NCBI GenBank assembly: GCA_013115135.1
Contig: JABANP010000010.1
Location: 124,001 to 188,000, forward strand
Source of the DNA: Perkinsus olseni
Lineage: Eukaryota; Perkinsozoa; Perkinsida; Perkinsidae
Reading direction: 5' to 3'
DNA length: 64,000 bases
The notes under the pieces were generated by a model, which made no database searches, was not told where the DNA came from, and saw nothing but the letters and a program-made list of their open reading frames with translations. How positions within the stretch are numbered: the first letter of the stretch is position 1; every line of letters starts with the position of its first letter. Both the position numbers and the translations under genes were made by a program. This document shows positions 20,205 through 30,179 of this stretch, in pieces.

Positions 20205-21819
20205 TGCTCACTTTTGTCTCGCGAGTCTTGTCCGAGGGATACCGCAAAGGAGGCACCCTCGTCCGCGTCGAGGAGTGATTGTTGTATTCGGTTCTCTCTT
20301 GTCAGCGTTGTATCGACATGAGGCTCGATATTTGTATTCAGCACCATTGACCAACGTATTTCCCGAGGTATCTGGTTCTGGGTTAAGCTCCTGGCGCCCG
20401 TGCTGAGTACGGAGGTTGGTTGTAGTGACAACGTGTCTCGTATTTCCAATTTTACGATCGACGTGGTTCAAAGGATGTTCCAAACGCAGTGCTCGACGAT
20501 CGGGCGATGCCACGACGTTAAGGTCTCCTGAAATTCTCGTAAGCAATCGTGTCCGTGTTTTCTGATCAACATGATACGCGCTCCATTGGGTGGATTACCA
20601 TTTAATGGCATCATGTCTGCGAACTTTCCCTTACTCCGGGAAGGATCGTTAGTGACGATTCCGGTGGGGCCATCGAATTCGTAGCACGGACTTGCTGCGG
20701 TTCGCTACGTTGTATCCATTCTCAGTGCTTCACTCCTCCATGCTCGTCTTCGTTAGAGAGGATGGTCAGTACTGTCGATGAAGGTGAGAAAGATAATGAT
20801 ATCTTTCTGGTCTTTTCCTGTGGGAAGAAGCCACTGGGAGAAACTGAATGGGGGCTTTGTTCAGTATACCCCCTAGTAGCATCCGTTGACGGCGTCAACA
20901 GATGTTACTTGGGGGGTCAACTTGACGCCCCAGTTTCCTGCTGTTCTTTCCAGCGCACTACTTCGTGGCAGCTCAATCGTCTCGGTAGTCATACTCCCAT
21001 GTCCGTTGCAGCTGCTCGGTTGCCGGTACTCCTCTCACATGCTGCGGCGCTTGCAACAGCGCATAGCGGTCGTTGATACTACTTCACCGACCAGCTCAAT
21101 CCACGATGCTACTCGAGTATCCGTTGAGAGCGTTGAATAGTTTTCGAGATGGATAGCCCCTTCCTCTATCTCGTCCGTCACTCCGAACACTCGAATGGAG
21201 TCCGGGATTACTCCCCAATGCCGCTGGTGGCACGTTGAATTGAGCACTGTAGGAATGGCATTCGAGGCGTTCACCAACGCGTGCCCGTTGGCACTCAGAC
21301 CACTGTTCGTCGTCAATACTCGTGGAGAAGACGAGTCGCTCGATGTACGTGAGTGGCGTTGCATTTGCCTGTTGAGCAACTACATTCGGGCTAGCCATGC
21401 TTCCATGATCATGTTGGTAGAAGTTCCTGGCCTGGCCGGCAAGGCCCAGCTGTTTCCGGCATCTGCCCTTTCGTTCGGTCAGTACCGCCTTCGTTAGTCC
21501 TCGTTTTTCTGTTGTTCAGGTACATCTATGCTGCGTACATTCTTCGTACAGCCCGAGAATATACGGCTCGAGCTTCAGTCACGAATTTATAACGCTTTCT
21601 CCTTCGAGTTGGTGCGCTGCGTTGATATTGGTCGTGCAATGAGAGCAATTTGGCGGCAACCATGAGTGACACATTGTTCATAGCTCCTGCGGCATGTTCC
21701 TGGTGAAGGGACGGCGATTGGTCGCAGATCAATCGTCGAGCCTCTCGGCCTCTCGCTTGTTCCTCCTGTCAGCTCAGTTGGATCAATTCTCTTGAGACCG
21801 AGCCCTTCTGATCCTTGTT
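20205..21819. other. 1.6-kb spacer, no recognised gene
   Basis: Open frames of 70-115 codons occur on both strands (plus 20762-21140 and 21195-21497, minus 20208-20546 and 21035-21398). None has a domain I recognise. Stop codons fragment all frames. It may hold an intron-rich lineage-specific gene or decayed paralog sequence. Confidence 0.3.
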
Positions 21820-23223
21820 ATGTCCCTTGGGGCGCCCGCGGATATCGAGGAGCGAGGTTCACTCATCAGGGGTATCCCGCTCCGTAGTATCACATCTCGG
21901 TGGACTTTGTTCCGTGGTTCTGAAGGATCCGATGAGACTTATGCCCTCTCGAAGCCTGTTGAAGAGTTGGATATGTTTCTCAGCCATTCTTGGTCCGGCA
22001 GTCCCTTGTGGAAGCATTTGACGCTGATAAGTATCCTTTATGTCAAGACTGGTTACATCGCCATGCTGGCCACGGTTATTCCTCTATCAGTTGGGAGTAT
22101 ATTTCCTGCCAGCCCATCAGAGAGTTGCGTCTCTCGTCGTACAGATCCTGGGAGTGATCGCTTTTGTACTCGGCATCTGCTTCGGTCATCTCGTGCCCAG
22201 TCGAAGTAACATGAGGATGGTATTCCTCGACAAGTGTTGTATACCTCAGAGTGACTCTGCTGCGAGAAGACAGGGGATATACAATATGGATACGTTCCTC
22301 CGTCGGTCCAAGCAACTACTCATCCTTTGGACCCCCGACTACTTCTCGAGACTCTGGTGTGTCTTCGAGCTTGCCAGTTATCTCCGCACTCATACCCCGC
22401 GTTCGATTTCGTGCCTCTCAACCACATCCTTGCGATTTGTATATGTTGTTCGTATCATGTGAGATCCTGAGTCTCTTCGCGTTCGACGTACTGCACACTA
22501 TCGTGTCGAATACAGGGGTGCTTTAGTGAGCAAGTAATGGCGCTTTTTTGTTTTCTCGGTGAGTTGTTGATATCTATCATTGTATGCGTGCTGGTCCTGT
22601 TCCTCTGTGTGCCTGCTCACGTGGTGCTGAGGGAGCAGATTATCAACTTCTCGGTCACAACAGCGGAATGTACACTTGAGGAAGATACTGATATGCTCCG
22701 CAAGAAAATAGTTGATTGGTACGGATCTGAGGAGAACTTCAACGATACCGTCAAGTTGAAGTGGTCTTACATACGCTCTGTGCAGCGGATGCCGCAGGCA
22801 GTCCTATCGAAGCAGGGAACAGCTCTCTTAATGTTCCCATACATTATGATTTTATGGCCACGCTTGGCCTGCGCTCTATCACTGACCCCCGACCATAAGC
22901 TTGTAGGCGCAGCGCGTGATACCATAATCTTATGTATTCTGCTAGCCTGCCGAGCACCGTTGTTCGCTGTTGCCTCCTATCGTCTGCATAACAGAGTGGC
23001 CAAGCTCGGTCGGTGCGCCAGGTGCCTTGTCATGTCAACTCTGGTTGTCTTAGCCCTGATTTATGGAGCGAGTACATTCATATCTGTTCGGGGCCGTTTC
23101 TTCATGGGCGATGATCCCTGGAGTCCTTTCTCCAAAATGGAACCGTACGCGTGGTCCTTCATTATTCTACCTATCGTTGCAATGGCGTTGGTTTGGTGGA
23201 CCCAACTACATCAAAGGCCGTGA
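21820..23223 (+). pseudogene. TIR-like membrane protein, copy 4: chimeric and frame-broken
   Basis: The first 550 bp (about 21838-22390) are nearly identical to copies 1-3. The rest is as diverged as copy 5. The reading frame breaks three times: an extra base near 22095 (just after helix 1 begins), a shift near 22400 where the sequence switches parent, and another near 22525 after the SNTGVL stretch. The C-terminal part (22537-23223) is a long open frame. It still has AEC, WYGSEENF and the later helices (IILCILLACRAPLFAV). The protein is therefore not made as one piece unless the breaks are sequencing errors. The pattern fits a conversion tract from a copy 1-3 type donor pasted into a copy 5 type gene, with later decay. 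Confidence 0.75.
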
Positions 23224-23592
23224 GCCCGAAAGGCCGCCGATTGTGTCAATCGTTGCTGACATCGAGTCGATGGGGTTTATTCATTACACTTAAATAAGAG
23301 CCGTCAAGCCTCCGAACATTTCTTGCTTCTCGCTACTCCACTTATCCTATCGGTCACTCCGAGTAAGCACGATTGTTGAGTTCACTTCGTCCCGCTGTTC
23401 CTGAGTAAAATGAGGCTCCTCGAAGTGCAAGCTATGTCTTCACTTCACAAGCAGCTGATTGCACCTCGAGACTGTCCTCTGCTCTGTGGTCTAAGCTTAC
23501 GCACATCGATGGAAACAGTGTTATAGTATCGCTTCTTTGTAGTTGGATATTTCCTCCCAGTCGAATCCTTTTCAAGATAATAATAATTCACG
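23224..23592. other. Spacer between copies 4 and 5
   Basis: No coding frame or RNA gene is recognised. It is not similar to the block A repeats. Confidence 0.4.
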
Positions 23593-25290
23593 ATGTGTTC
23601 TCCGCGGAACGATACTCAGCATCCGCCGCCGCCACCTGACAGACTGCGGATGAGGAGTCCGAGCGACGTATCATCTCTTACCCTGCTGCTACGAGGAGTC
23701 CCAGTTGGAGTCATTGCATCAAAGTGGTCCTTGTTCCGTGGTCCCGAAGCTAATCGGGATACTTACGAGTTGTCTAAGCCCGTTGGGACCTTGGACGCCT
23801 TTATCAGCCACTCATGGGCCGGCAGCCCGCTATGGAAGCAAATCTCACTCTTGACAGCTCTCTACCTTAGAGAGGGTTACATTGCCATGCTGGCTGTCAT
23901 CATCCCTCTATCGATCGGTGTTTATGTCTTACCAGCCTATCAAGAGCTTGCTTCCGTTGTGGTTGAGCTCATTGGTGCTGTGGCTACCTGTTTTGGGGTG
24001 ATATATGGTTATCGATTGGCCAAGAAGAAGTCACGCAAGATGGTTTTCCTCGATAAGTGTTGTATACCACAAGACGACCCAGCTGCTAAAGAGCGGGGAA
24101 TATGCAGTATCAGCGTCTTCCTTCGTCACTCGGACAAGCTGGTGATCTTCTGGACAGCCGACTACTTCTCGAGACTCTGGTGTGTATTCGAGGTGGCATC
24201 CTTTCTTCGTACGCACAGCCCAGACGCCATAGTCCTAGTGTCTACATTACAGAGTCGGTTCTGCATCTCTGTTACTGGCTGCGAGATTGCAGTCCTTGTG
24301 ACGGTCATCCTTACCGATCTCGTGTTCGAAAAGCACCCTCTCGCTTTCTACGGCCCCTTGATTGTGCTGATTGTATTGGAAGTAATAGTCACATTAGTGA
24401 TTTGTCTAGAAGTCATGTCCGGCTTCGTTCCCGCGAAGGCCAAGCTCAACAAGCAAATAGAATCCTTCAGGGTCGAGGAAGCACAATGTACTCTGCCTGA
24501 GGATACTCGCGTTCTTCGTCAAACTATCGCGCGATGGTACGGTTCGGAGGAGCAGTTCGAGGACAGTCTGAGGACTAATTGGCCACGCCTGGGAGCTACA
24601 CAGATTCCAGAGTGGGCTCTGAGTCGGAGAAGTCTGGGAATAGTAATGTTCCCATATTTCATCATCTGGGCACCACGGATCGCCTGCCTCATATCTTCGC
24701 CCACTATGGCCCCGAGGGACAACTGGTGGCTATATGTTCGGGACGTGCTCATTGCATGCGTAATGTTGGCATGCCGAACACCTTTGTTCGCCTTTGTTGC
24801 ATGCAAACTGACTACCTCAGCTGGTAGGCACGGTGTTCCGAATTGGGTCGTCGTTATCGTGGTTCTCTGTTTTGGACTCTTGTATGATACAACGGAGATC
24901 GTTGGGGGAGGCGTGGCGTTGTTTGATTCAAGTCTGGCAACTCAGTTCGACCTCCCCGAACCCTTTTTAGTGAATTATATTCCTGAGCCCTGCGAGGCTC
25001 GTACACTTAGCATTCAAGTATTTACCATTCGATACAGTCACCAACCGAAATGTATCACCTTCTACACCAGTTGCTGTAGACTAACTGTATTTGCTGATTG
25101 CATCAAACCGATACGGCAACCTGTTGAGTTGGAAGTTGTCTCTGCCCTAACAACAACTACGCTGGCGCTGCTCCTTCAGGAAGGTCGTCATCCGAGGTCA
25201 CAAGATTTGAAGGTCACAGGTCGACTTGCGATGAGAGTTTCGCCTCGCCTGGAGAGGCCTCTTGATATTTACCCTGTATTTGTGCACTAA
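23593..25290 (+). CDS. TIR-like multi-pass membrane protein, copy 5 (altered C-terminus)
   Basis: An intronless frame of 565 residues with a Pro-rich head. Family motifs are FISHSWAGSP near 71, LDKCCIPQDDPAA, RLWCVFEVASF (Glu kept) and WYGSEEQFEDSLR. It is clearly diverged from copies 1-3 but keeps the helix pattern up to the LFDSSLATQFDLPEPF region near residue 455. There the last helix of the other copies is replaced by about 110 residues without family similarity that run on to 25290. This suggests a frame slip or a deletion that fused downstream sequence, so the real end may differ. MOZART1 starts only 137 nt after the stop. Confidence 0.72.
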   Translation: MCSPRNDTQHPPPPPDRLRMRSPSDVSSLTLLLRGVPVGVIASKWSLFRGPEANRDTYELSKPVGTLDAFISHSWAGSPLWKQISLLTALYLREGYIAMLAVIIPLSIGVYVLPAYQELASVVVELIGAVATCFGVIYGYRLAKKKSRKMVFLDKCCIPQDDPAAKERGICSISVFLRHSDKLVIFWTADYFSRLWCVFEVASFLRTHSPDAIVLVSTLQSRFCISVTGCEIAVLVTVILTDLVFEKHPLAFYGPLIVLIVLEVIVTLVICLEVMSGFVPAKAKLNKQIESFRVEEAQCTLPEDTRVLRQTIARWYGSEEQFEDSLRTNWPRLGATQIPEWALSRRSLGIVMFPYFIIWAPRIACLISSPTMAPRDNWWLYVRDVLIACVMLACRTPLFAFVACKLTTSAGRHGVPNWVVVIVVLCFGLLYDTTEIVGGGVALFDSSLATQFDLPEPFLVNYIPEPCEARTLSIQVFTIRYSHQPKCITFYTSCCRLTVFADCIKPIRQPVELEVVSALTTTTLALLLQEGRHPRSQDLKVTGRLAMRVSPRLERPLDIYPVFVH

Positions 25291-25426
25291 CTGTCGCGTA
25301 GATGGCGCCATTGAGGGTATGACTGGAAATCTGTGGTTTCATGGTCACCAATTCCTCCCTGTGTAAGTTCCTGTTGTCAATAAGGAGATCCCGTGTTGGG
25401 GTGCTCTTTCGAACTCGTTTGGTGTA

Positions 25427-25755
25427 ATGTCCAGTGCCAGTGTTACTCAGCAGCAGCGGCAGGAGAGGCCATCCGATCAGCGGGAGGCGACTCTTCGTAC
25501 CCTCCAGCGCATCTCAGACCTTCTCGATACTGGTCTCTCCCCGCGTCAGCTGCGGCTATGCGTGGCTCTGTTGGAAACTAGAGTAAGCCATACCTCAGCA
25601 ATTACCTCCTGTAATTGAATGACATGTGACTGCAGATCGTCAATCCCGAAGCGCTGGCCCATGTTATCACCGAGATTAGACGAGAATGCGGCACAGCGAG
25701 GCAGGGAGAGAATGACGGACTGGTCCGACGCGGACTGACGCATGCTGATGGGTAG
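25427..25755 (+). CDS. MZT1: MOZART1-like mitotic-spindle organising protein 1
   Basis: MOZART1 binds gamma-tubulin complex proteins and helps recruit and activate microtubule nucleation. Two exons, 25427-25582 and 25636-25755, joined by a 53-nt intron in phase 0, give 91 residues, close to the family's usual 70-85. The family core is plain: LQRISDLLDTGLSPRQLRLC, a helix with VALLETR, then across the splice VNPEALAHVITEIRRE, matching the conserved GLd...C...cE.GvNPEALa.vI.ElR pattern. The N-terminus is Gln/Arg-rich. The gene sits between two TIR-like genes on the same strand and is the only recognised housekeeping gene inside the array. Confidence 0.9.
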
Positions 25756-26792
25756 CTCTTTAATTGAATTTTCCTGCTCAAACGGCTGCTCGCGTTATTT
25801 TCCTGGCTTGAGATATCTTGCAAGACATCCATGGCGGGGTGGGACTCCCATTGTGGGAGCACCAGTCGGGCGTACCGGGCCTCACCGTGCCTATGGCAGA
25901 ATCGTGTGCGCGAAGGGCGAGTTAGAGTTTCTGCGACATCTCGCTTATAAATCTGACGGTCAGGGCCATATTAGCAATGATCACTTGATGTGATCACTTT
26001 CTTTTACGTATCATATCCGTAATATCAAAGATACTATATCATAGCGAGAGCACAAATCGATCCAGCGACCTCGGGCGTGTGAAGCGAGCACTACTTCTAC
26101 TAGGCCATCCCGGCAATGATCGTAATTCATTGCATGCGCCATTGCAGTGGACCGGATGCACGAACATAACAGCGAGTTGAATAACATTTTTTATGAAAGA
26201 TTCAAATCGATATACGTTCGATACCGTATATACGAAGTACGGTATATGTAAGCTACCGTACTACCTGGCCCAGGAATTAATGAAATATGGTCCAACGGTA
26301 GAATCTCATGTTAGCATCCGGAAGGTTGGGAGTTCGGATCCGCTGGGTTGGTCTTTTTCTGTAATTTTTCTCGTACGTACAGGGCACTTCACACCGGTGT
26401 GGGTGACACAGGGAGCGTTTTTGTCGTTACTGTTTTTGCGGCGAAGCTCCTGTCAGACAACCTCGATGTCGTGGAAAATCTGAGTTCTGAGGTTCAAAAA
26501 GACTCGACGAATGTGGCAGGGGTTTTAGCGCGAGGCGACCGCCTCGTTCGCAATTGAAAAAGTTTTCTTCGTACGGACGATGGCCGAGTTGAGTGTGTTT
26601 CACCTTGTTTGGAGTCGCCCGTACTGTCGAACATTGTTATGTGATTGAGTATCGACGTGTAGCTTAGTGAACAACTGAATGGCGAAGTGTAGCTGAGGGG
26701 AGAGAGTCCACATTTTCCGATGAGGTTTCAGTGTTCAGAACGGATGGATCTATACTAAAGCGTGTGTTCTGTGATGATGGACCATAAGCAGG
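25756..26792. other. Spacer with weak open frames
   Basis: Two overlapping plus-strand frames (26193-26483, 26348-26557) are open but show no recognised domain. A tRNA-like stretch lies inside (see the next entry). Nothing else is supported. Confidence 0.3.
26286..26352 (+). other. tRNA-like remnant
   Basis: TGGTCCAACGG at about 26288 fits the A-box of a tRNA promoter, and AGTTCGGATCC 40 nt later resembles a B-box. The acceptor and anticodon stems do not pair convincingly. This is at most a degenerate tRNA or tRNA-derived repeat, not a functional gene I can support. Confidence 0.25.
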
Positions 26793-28352
26793 ATGCACTC
26801 GCCAATAAAAAAAAGATTGGGTACTATCGGGGATTCGGACCGGGTGCGACTTAGCCGACGTCCAATCGTTAACCGCTCACCGTCAGTTTGTATTTCTCAT
26901 GGGCATCGTATGGAGGTGGTCACGGCTACCGAAGTGGAACTGCCTGACTTCCTGCTCGCCCAAAATACGGCTGTGAGCCAACCGGTGGAGTTTGCCGACT
27001 CGTCGCTGTATCTTCGTGGTGTACCTATGAGTACAGTTGCTAAGAAGCGCCACCTATTCAAGGACTCTAACGGTGGAGAGGATACATACGCCTTATCGCA
27101 GTCTGTGGACCATCTAGATGCCTTCGTCAGTCACTCGTGGTCGGCGAATCCACCGTTGAAGCACGTGGCTTTGGTAGCCTCTCAATATTGCTTTCTAGGC
27201 TATATTGTTGCGAATGCTGTGGTGGTTTCGCTTGGTGCTGGTCTTTGCTTTGCTCTGAGCGATAGAACTGCATACCTCATCGCTTTCGGCACTTCAGTGA
27301 TCAGCTTCCCTCTGGCATTATTCTATGGGTGTCGAATACCCGGATATAATCGTGCCATGGTGTTCCTTGACAAATGTTGTATATCCCAGACTGACCAAGT
27401 AGCGAAACTCCGAGGCATATGGGGCCTCAGCTCTTTCCTCGGCAAGTCGAACGAGTTGCTCATTCTTTGGTCATGCGACTATTTCAAACGCCTCTGGTGT
27501 GTCTTCGAAGTCGCTAGTTTCCTCCAACAGCATGGTCTACAACGAAGCATCCGCCTGGTGTCTATAAGGCAAACAAAATTTGCCTTCATCATCTCCCTGG
27601 CGGAAGTAGTGGCCATCGTTGCTCTGTCCGTCCTGGACATAGTGGGTGCCGATGCCGCAGTGAAGACGCCGTACTACGCATGTATGCTGGGTTGTAGCCT
27701 CCTTCTGACGTGCTTCTTGGGCGTGTTTGTCGTGTACGAGTATTTGCCACACAGACTCGCCTTGCATCGACAAGCCAGTAAATTCACCGTGGAAGGAGGG
27801 GAATGCCTGCTCGAAGAGGATAAGTTGGTTATCCGAGATTTGATAAAGAATTGGTACGGTTCACTAGAAGCATTCGAGGAGTACGTCCGCAACCACAAGG
27901 AATATATAACAGGCAGGCGCCGTCCGTGGACTGTCAGCTATTTGACCCTCGCCATCATATCCTTCCCGATCGAGCTGGCCTGTGTTGGACGCTTTGTTAC
28001 AATCTGCTGTACGGCCTCCACGCTGGGTATACCATGGTGGAAGACTCTCCGATGCTTCCTTTCAACGCTGATTCTTCTTACTTGCCGGATGCCTCTTCTC
28101 GTATTCGCTGCTTACGCGTGCTTCGAGCACAGAAGGAGACCCCGATGGGTTGAGGCCGTTTCGATGGTATTTTTTGCTGCGATCTACGAGCTTCTCGCAC
28201 TGCTTGCGGGTGGTACCATCCTATTCGACACTGCCTTGATGAGCGTCATTCCTGAGCCGTACGCTTGGCTCACGATGGTTATACCGTTACTGGCTCTGGT
28301 CAGCACCTGCCTACTCTACCGTAGCAGGCCTCTCCTCATTCAACTACAGTGA
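26793..28352 (+). CDS. TIR-like multi-pass membrane protein, copy 6 (most diverged)
   Basis: An intronless frame of 519 residues. An alternative start at 26910 (MEVVTATEVELP) would drop 39 basic residues and give a length closer to the other copies. Motifs are FVSHSWSANP, AMVFLDKCCISQTD, RLWCVFEVASF (Glu kept), a soluble block with GGECLLEED, and KNWYGSLEAFEEYV. Hydrophobic segments match copy 1 in number and spacing, including the pair between the first two TIR motifs (YIVANAVVVSLGAGLCFAL, YLIAFGTSVISFPLALF). Conservation of just these blocks across a diverged copy marks them as functionally important. Confidence 0.78.
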   Translation: MHSPIKKRLGTIGDSDRVRLSRRPIVNRSPSVCISHGHRMEVVTATEVELPDFLLAQNTAVSQPVEFADSSLYLRGVPMSTVAKKRHLFKDSNGGEDTYALSQSVDHLDAFVSHSWSANPPLKHVALVASQYCFLGYIVANAVVVSLGAGLCFALSDRTAYLIAFGTSVISFPLALFYGCRIPGYNRAMVFLDKCCISQTDQVAKLRGIWGLSSFLGKSNELLILWSCDYFKRLWCVFEVASFLQQHGLQRSIRLVSIRQTKFAFIISLAEVVAIVALSVLDIVGADAAVKTPYYACMLGCSLLLTCFLGVFVVYEYLPHRLALHRQASKFTVEGGECLLEEDKLVIRDLIKNWYGSLEAFEEYVRNHKEYITGRRRPWTVSYLTLAIISFPIELACVGRFVTICCTASTLGIPWWKTLRCFLSTLILLTCRMPLLVFAAYACFEHRRRPRWVEAVSMVFFAAIYELLALLAGGTILFDTALMSVIPEPYAWLTMVIPLLALVSTCLLYRSRPLLIQLQ

Positions 28353-29553
28353 ATCGCTCATCAGATTTGTACAACGCCAAACCGTATCATTTCCATAGAA
28401 ATCATTGTCCTTCCCGACCTCGCCCAGGTCTTTTCTCCTTCATTTGTCGTTCCTGTTGTTATTGCATCCTCTCCTCATGATGAGTTCTCATCAGTGGAGT
28501 CCCCCTGGGGCTTACAACTCTGAAGAGTTAGTGTACAGTTTCTTGCCATCGTTTCCAGTGTTATATATTGACTTCGGTGCGAACAGGGCTCTCGTTACTC
28601 AGCCCTCCGTCATCTTGTGTACTACTCCTATCACGTCTGTATTGTTTGCTTGTCTAACTCATCGTAATCTCCCGCTCGATGATACGTACCACTACGCTTG
28701 CTATGTTTCGCATTACTTCGGAATACGAATGTGCGTTGTATTGTTAGTGGAGGACCCCCTGTGGCATCATCGCCGTCTTATAACAACGCAGCGTGCCCCA
28801 AGATACTCGAAACAAGTATGTTACAATCACAGGAGGAGTCTTCGTCCCAACTCTTTAACCGCAGAGTCGAAGTGTTTACACCGCACTTGACGGCCACCCG
28901 TCCATTTCAACCCGTACAGGGGGTTCATTTGGACTTTTACGAAAAGTTGGTGAACCTGCGAGTGTTGATCTCGCTTGCTGGTGAGTGTGACGTTTTACCT
29001 CTTGAAAAAACGTTCGTATGTTCTGCGTGTCCTGCTCTAATTGCTGAGGAGATCTTATCGATGTATGTCGATGTAGTAGAAGAAACCGCACATTGGAGGC
29101 CCCAAGGAACCTAGGGGAAATTTGACAGCCGCAGGGCGAGGGTGGACCTACGCTGATATAAGGAAGTCATTGAAACGGTCGACCATCGGAAAGAAGGTGT
29201 CTGTGGTGCCCCACATGGCTTCGTCTATAACGTCCAAGGAAGAATGCATGACAAATTGGTCCAAATGCGGCGAATCGTCACGACGGCCGGCTGACGAGCT
29301 CAGATCTGCCGAGTACCTGCGAGAAAATTCTTAGCGGAGCGAAGCAGTTTATCCACAATACAGGGGCAAGTCGTCCTTCCCGTCGACTATCATGAAGAGG
29401 TTGATATCAGCGACTTGGTCGTTCCGTCCCGGTGGCGGTGGCGGAGGCACGCCATGATGTGACATTACAAAACGCTATTGGAAAAAAGAGAAGGACCAAG
29501 GCTGCTCGCTTGCACGCAATACTCCAATGGACAGCAATAGTGAAACGGGAGTA
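28353..29553. other. Region with unassigned plus-strand exons
   Basis: A frame near 28740-28980 is open and ends at a good donor (GCTG|GTGAGTG). With an acceptor at about 29050 it would continue into a short basic tail. The segment contains FYEKLVNLRVLISLAG. A separate frame at 29122-29334 is basic (YADIRKSLKRSTIGKKV). No family is recognised. The 12-mer repeat lies at 29334-29345 inside a possible GT-AG intron. Confidence 0.3.
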
Positions 29554-30148
29554 TCAGTAGCGTCCGCTGTAGGTCTCGAGGCGGACGCGAACGGTGCCTG
29601 AGCAGGGCCGTGGCCGCGACGGTTCTATGAGCGTGAGCATACCTCGGCCTAGCTGGTTGTCAGCCAGCCTCTTCACCGTCACTTCTCGATTGCCATAGTC
29701 CACTCCCGAGTTGACATCGATGACTCGGACCTTGGACGCGTCAGGGGCCCGAGCAGCATACCATTCGACGAGGTCCGCCATGGTACTGTAGGAGAACACA
29801 TGTGACGATCCCCAGTGGTGATCAGCCTCACCTTCCCGGCGTCAACAGGACGACTTTTCGCCTCCCGTCCAAGTCAGTGATGTCCACTTCGATGAGACGA
29901 GCGTTCAGATTGCTCGCTTCGTCGTCTATGACACGGGTCTGAGGGTAGAAGAAGTCTGGCCTGCCGCCGCTTCAGGCGTCGACTCACCGCCTCGTCGCCG
30001 CGTCGCGTCCAACTGGTCAGATCGTCCCTAAGAATGGAGGTACAGTGACAGTGACGGCGATGATAAACACTCACTGCTCGAATGCAGAACCCTCCCAAGC
30101 ACGCCTGGATGAACCCCCGTAACTGAAGGAGCCACACACTATCATCAT
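29554..30148 (-). CDS. Small protein with ubiquitin-like (beta-grasp) domain
   Basis: Four exons fit phase exactly: 30148-30075, 30027-29988, 29938-29832 and 29785-29554, giving 150 residues. All three introns are 46-49 nt. The C-terminal 100 residues look like a beta-grasp fold: a first strand LIEVDITDLDGRRKVVLL, a helix TMADLVEWYAARAP, strands KVRVIDVNSGVDY and NREVTVKRLADNQL, then GMLTLIEP. This order (strand-turn-strand-helix-strand-strand) and the x-L-x-G spacing are typical of ubiquitin-like domains. No terminal Gly-Gly is present, so conjugation to other proteins is unlikely. The function is unknown, and the fold is inferred from pattern only. Confidence 0.55.
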
Positions 30149-30179
30149 CGACTAGACCGATGCCGGCTTACTAATCTCG

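Noticed and set aside
26286..26352. Possible functional tRNA gene
   Set aside because: A- and B-box-like words are present but the acceptor and anticodon stems do not pair. It is kept only as a tRNA-like remnant.
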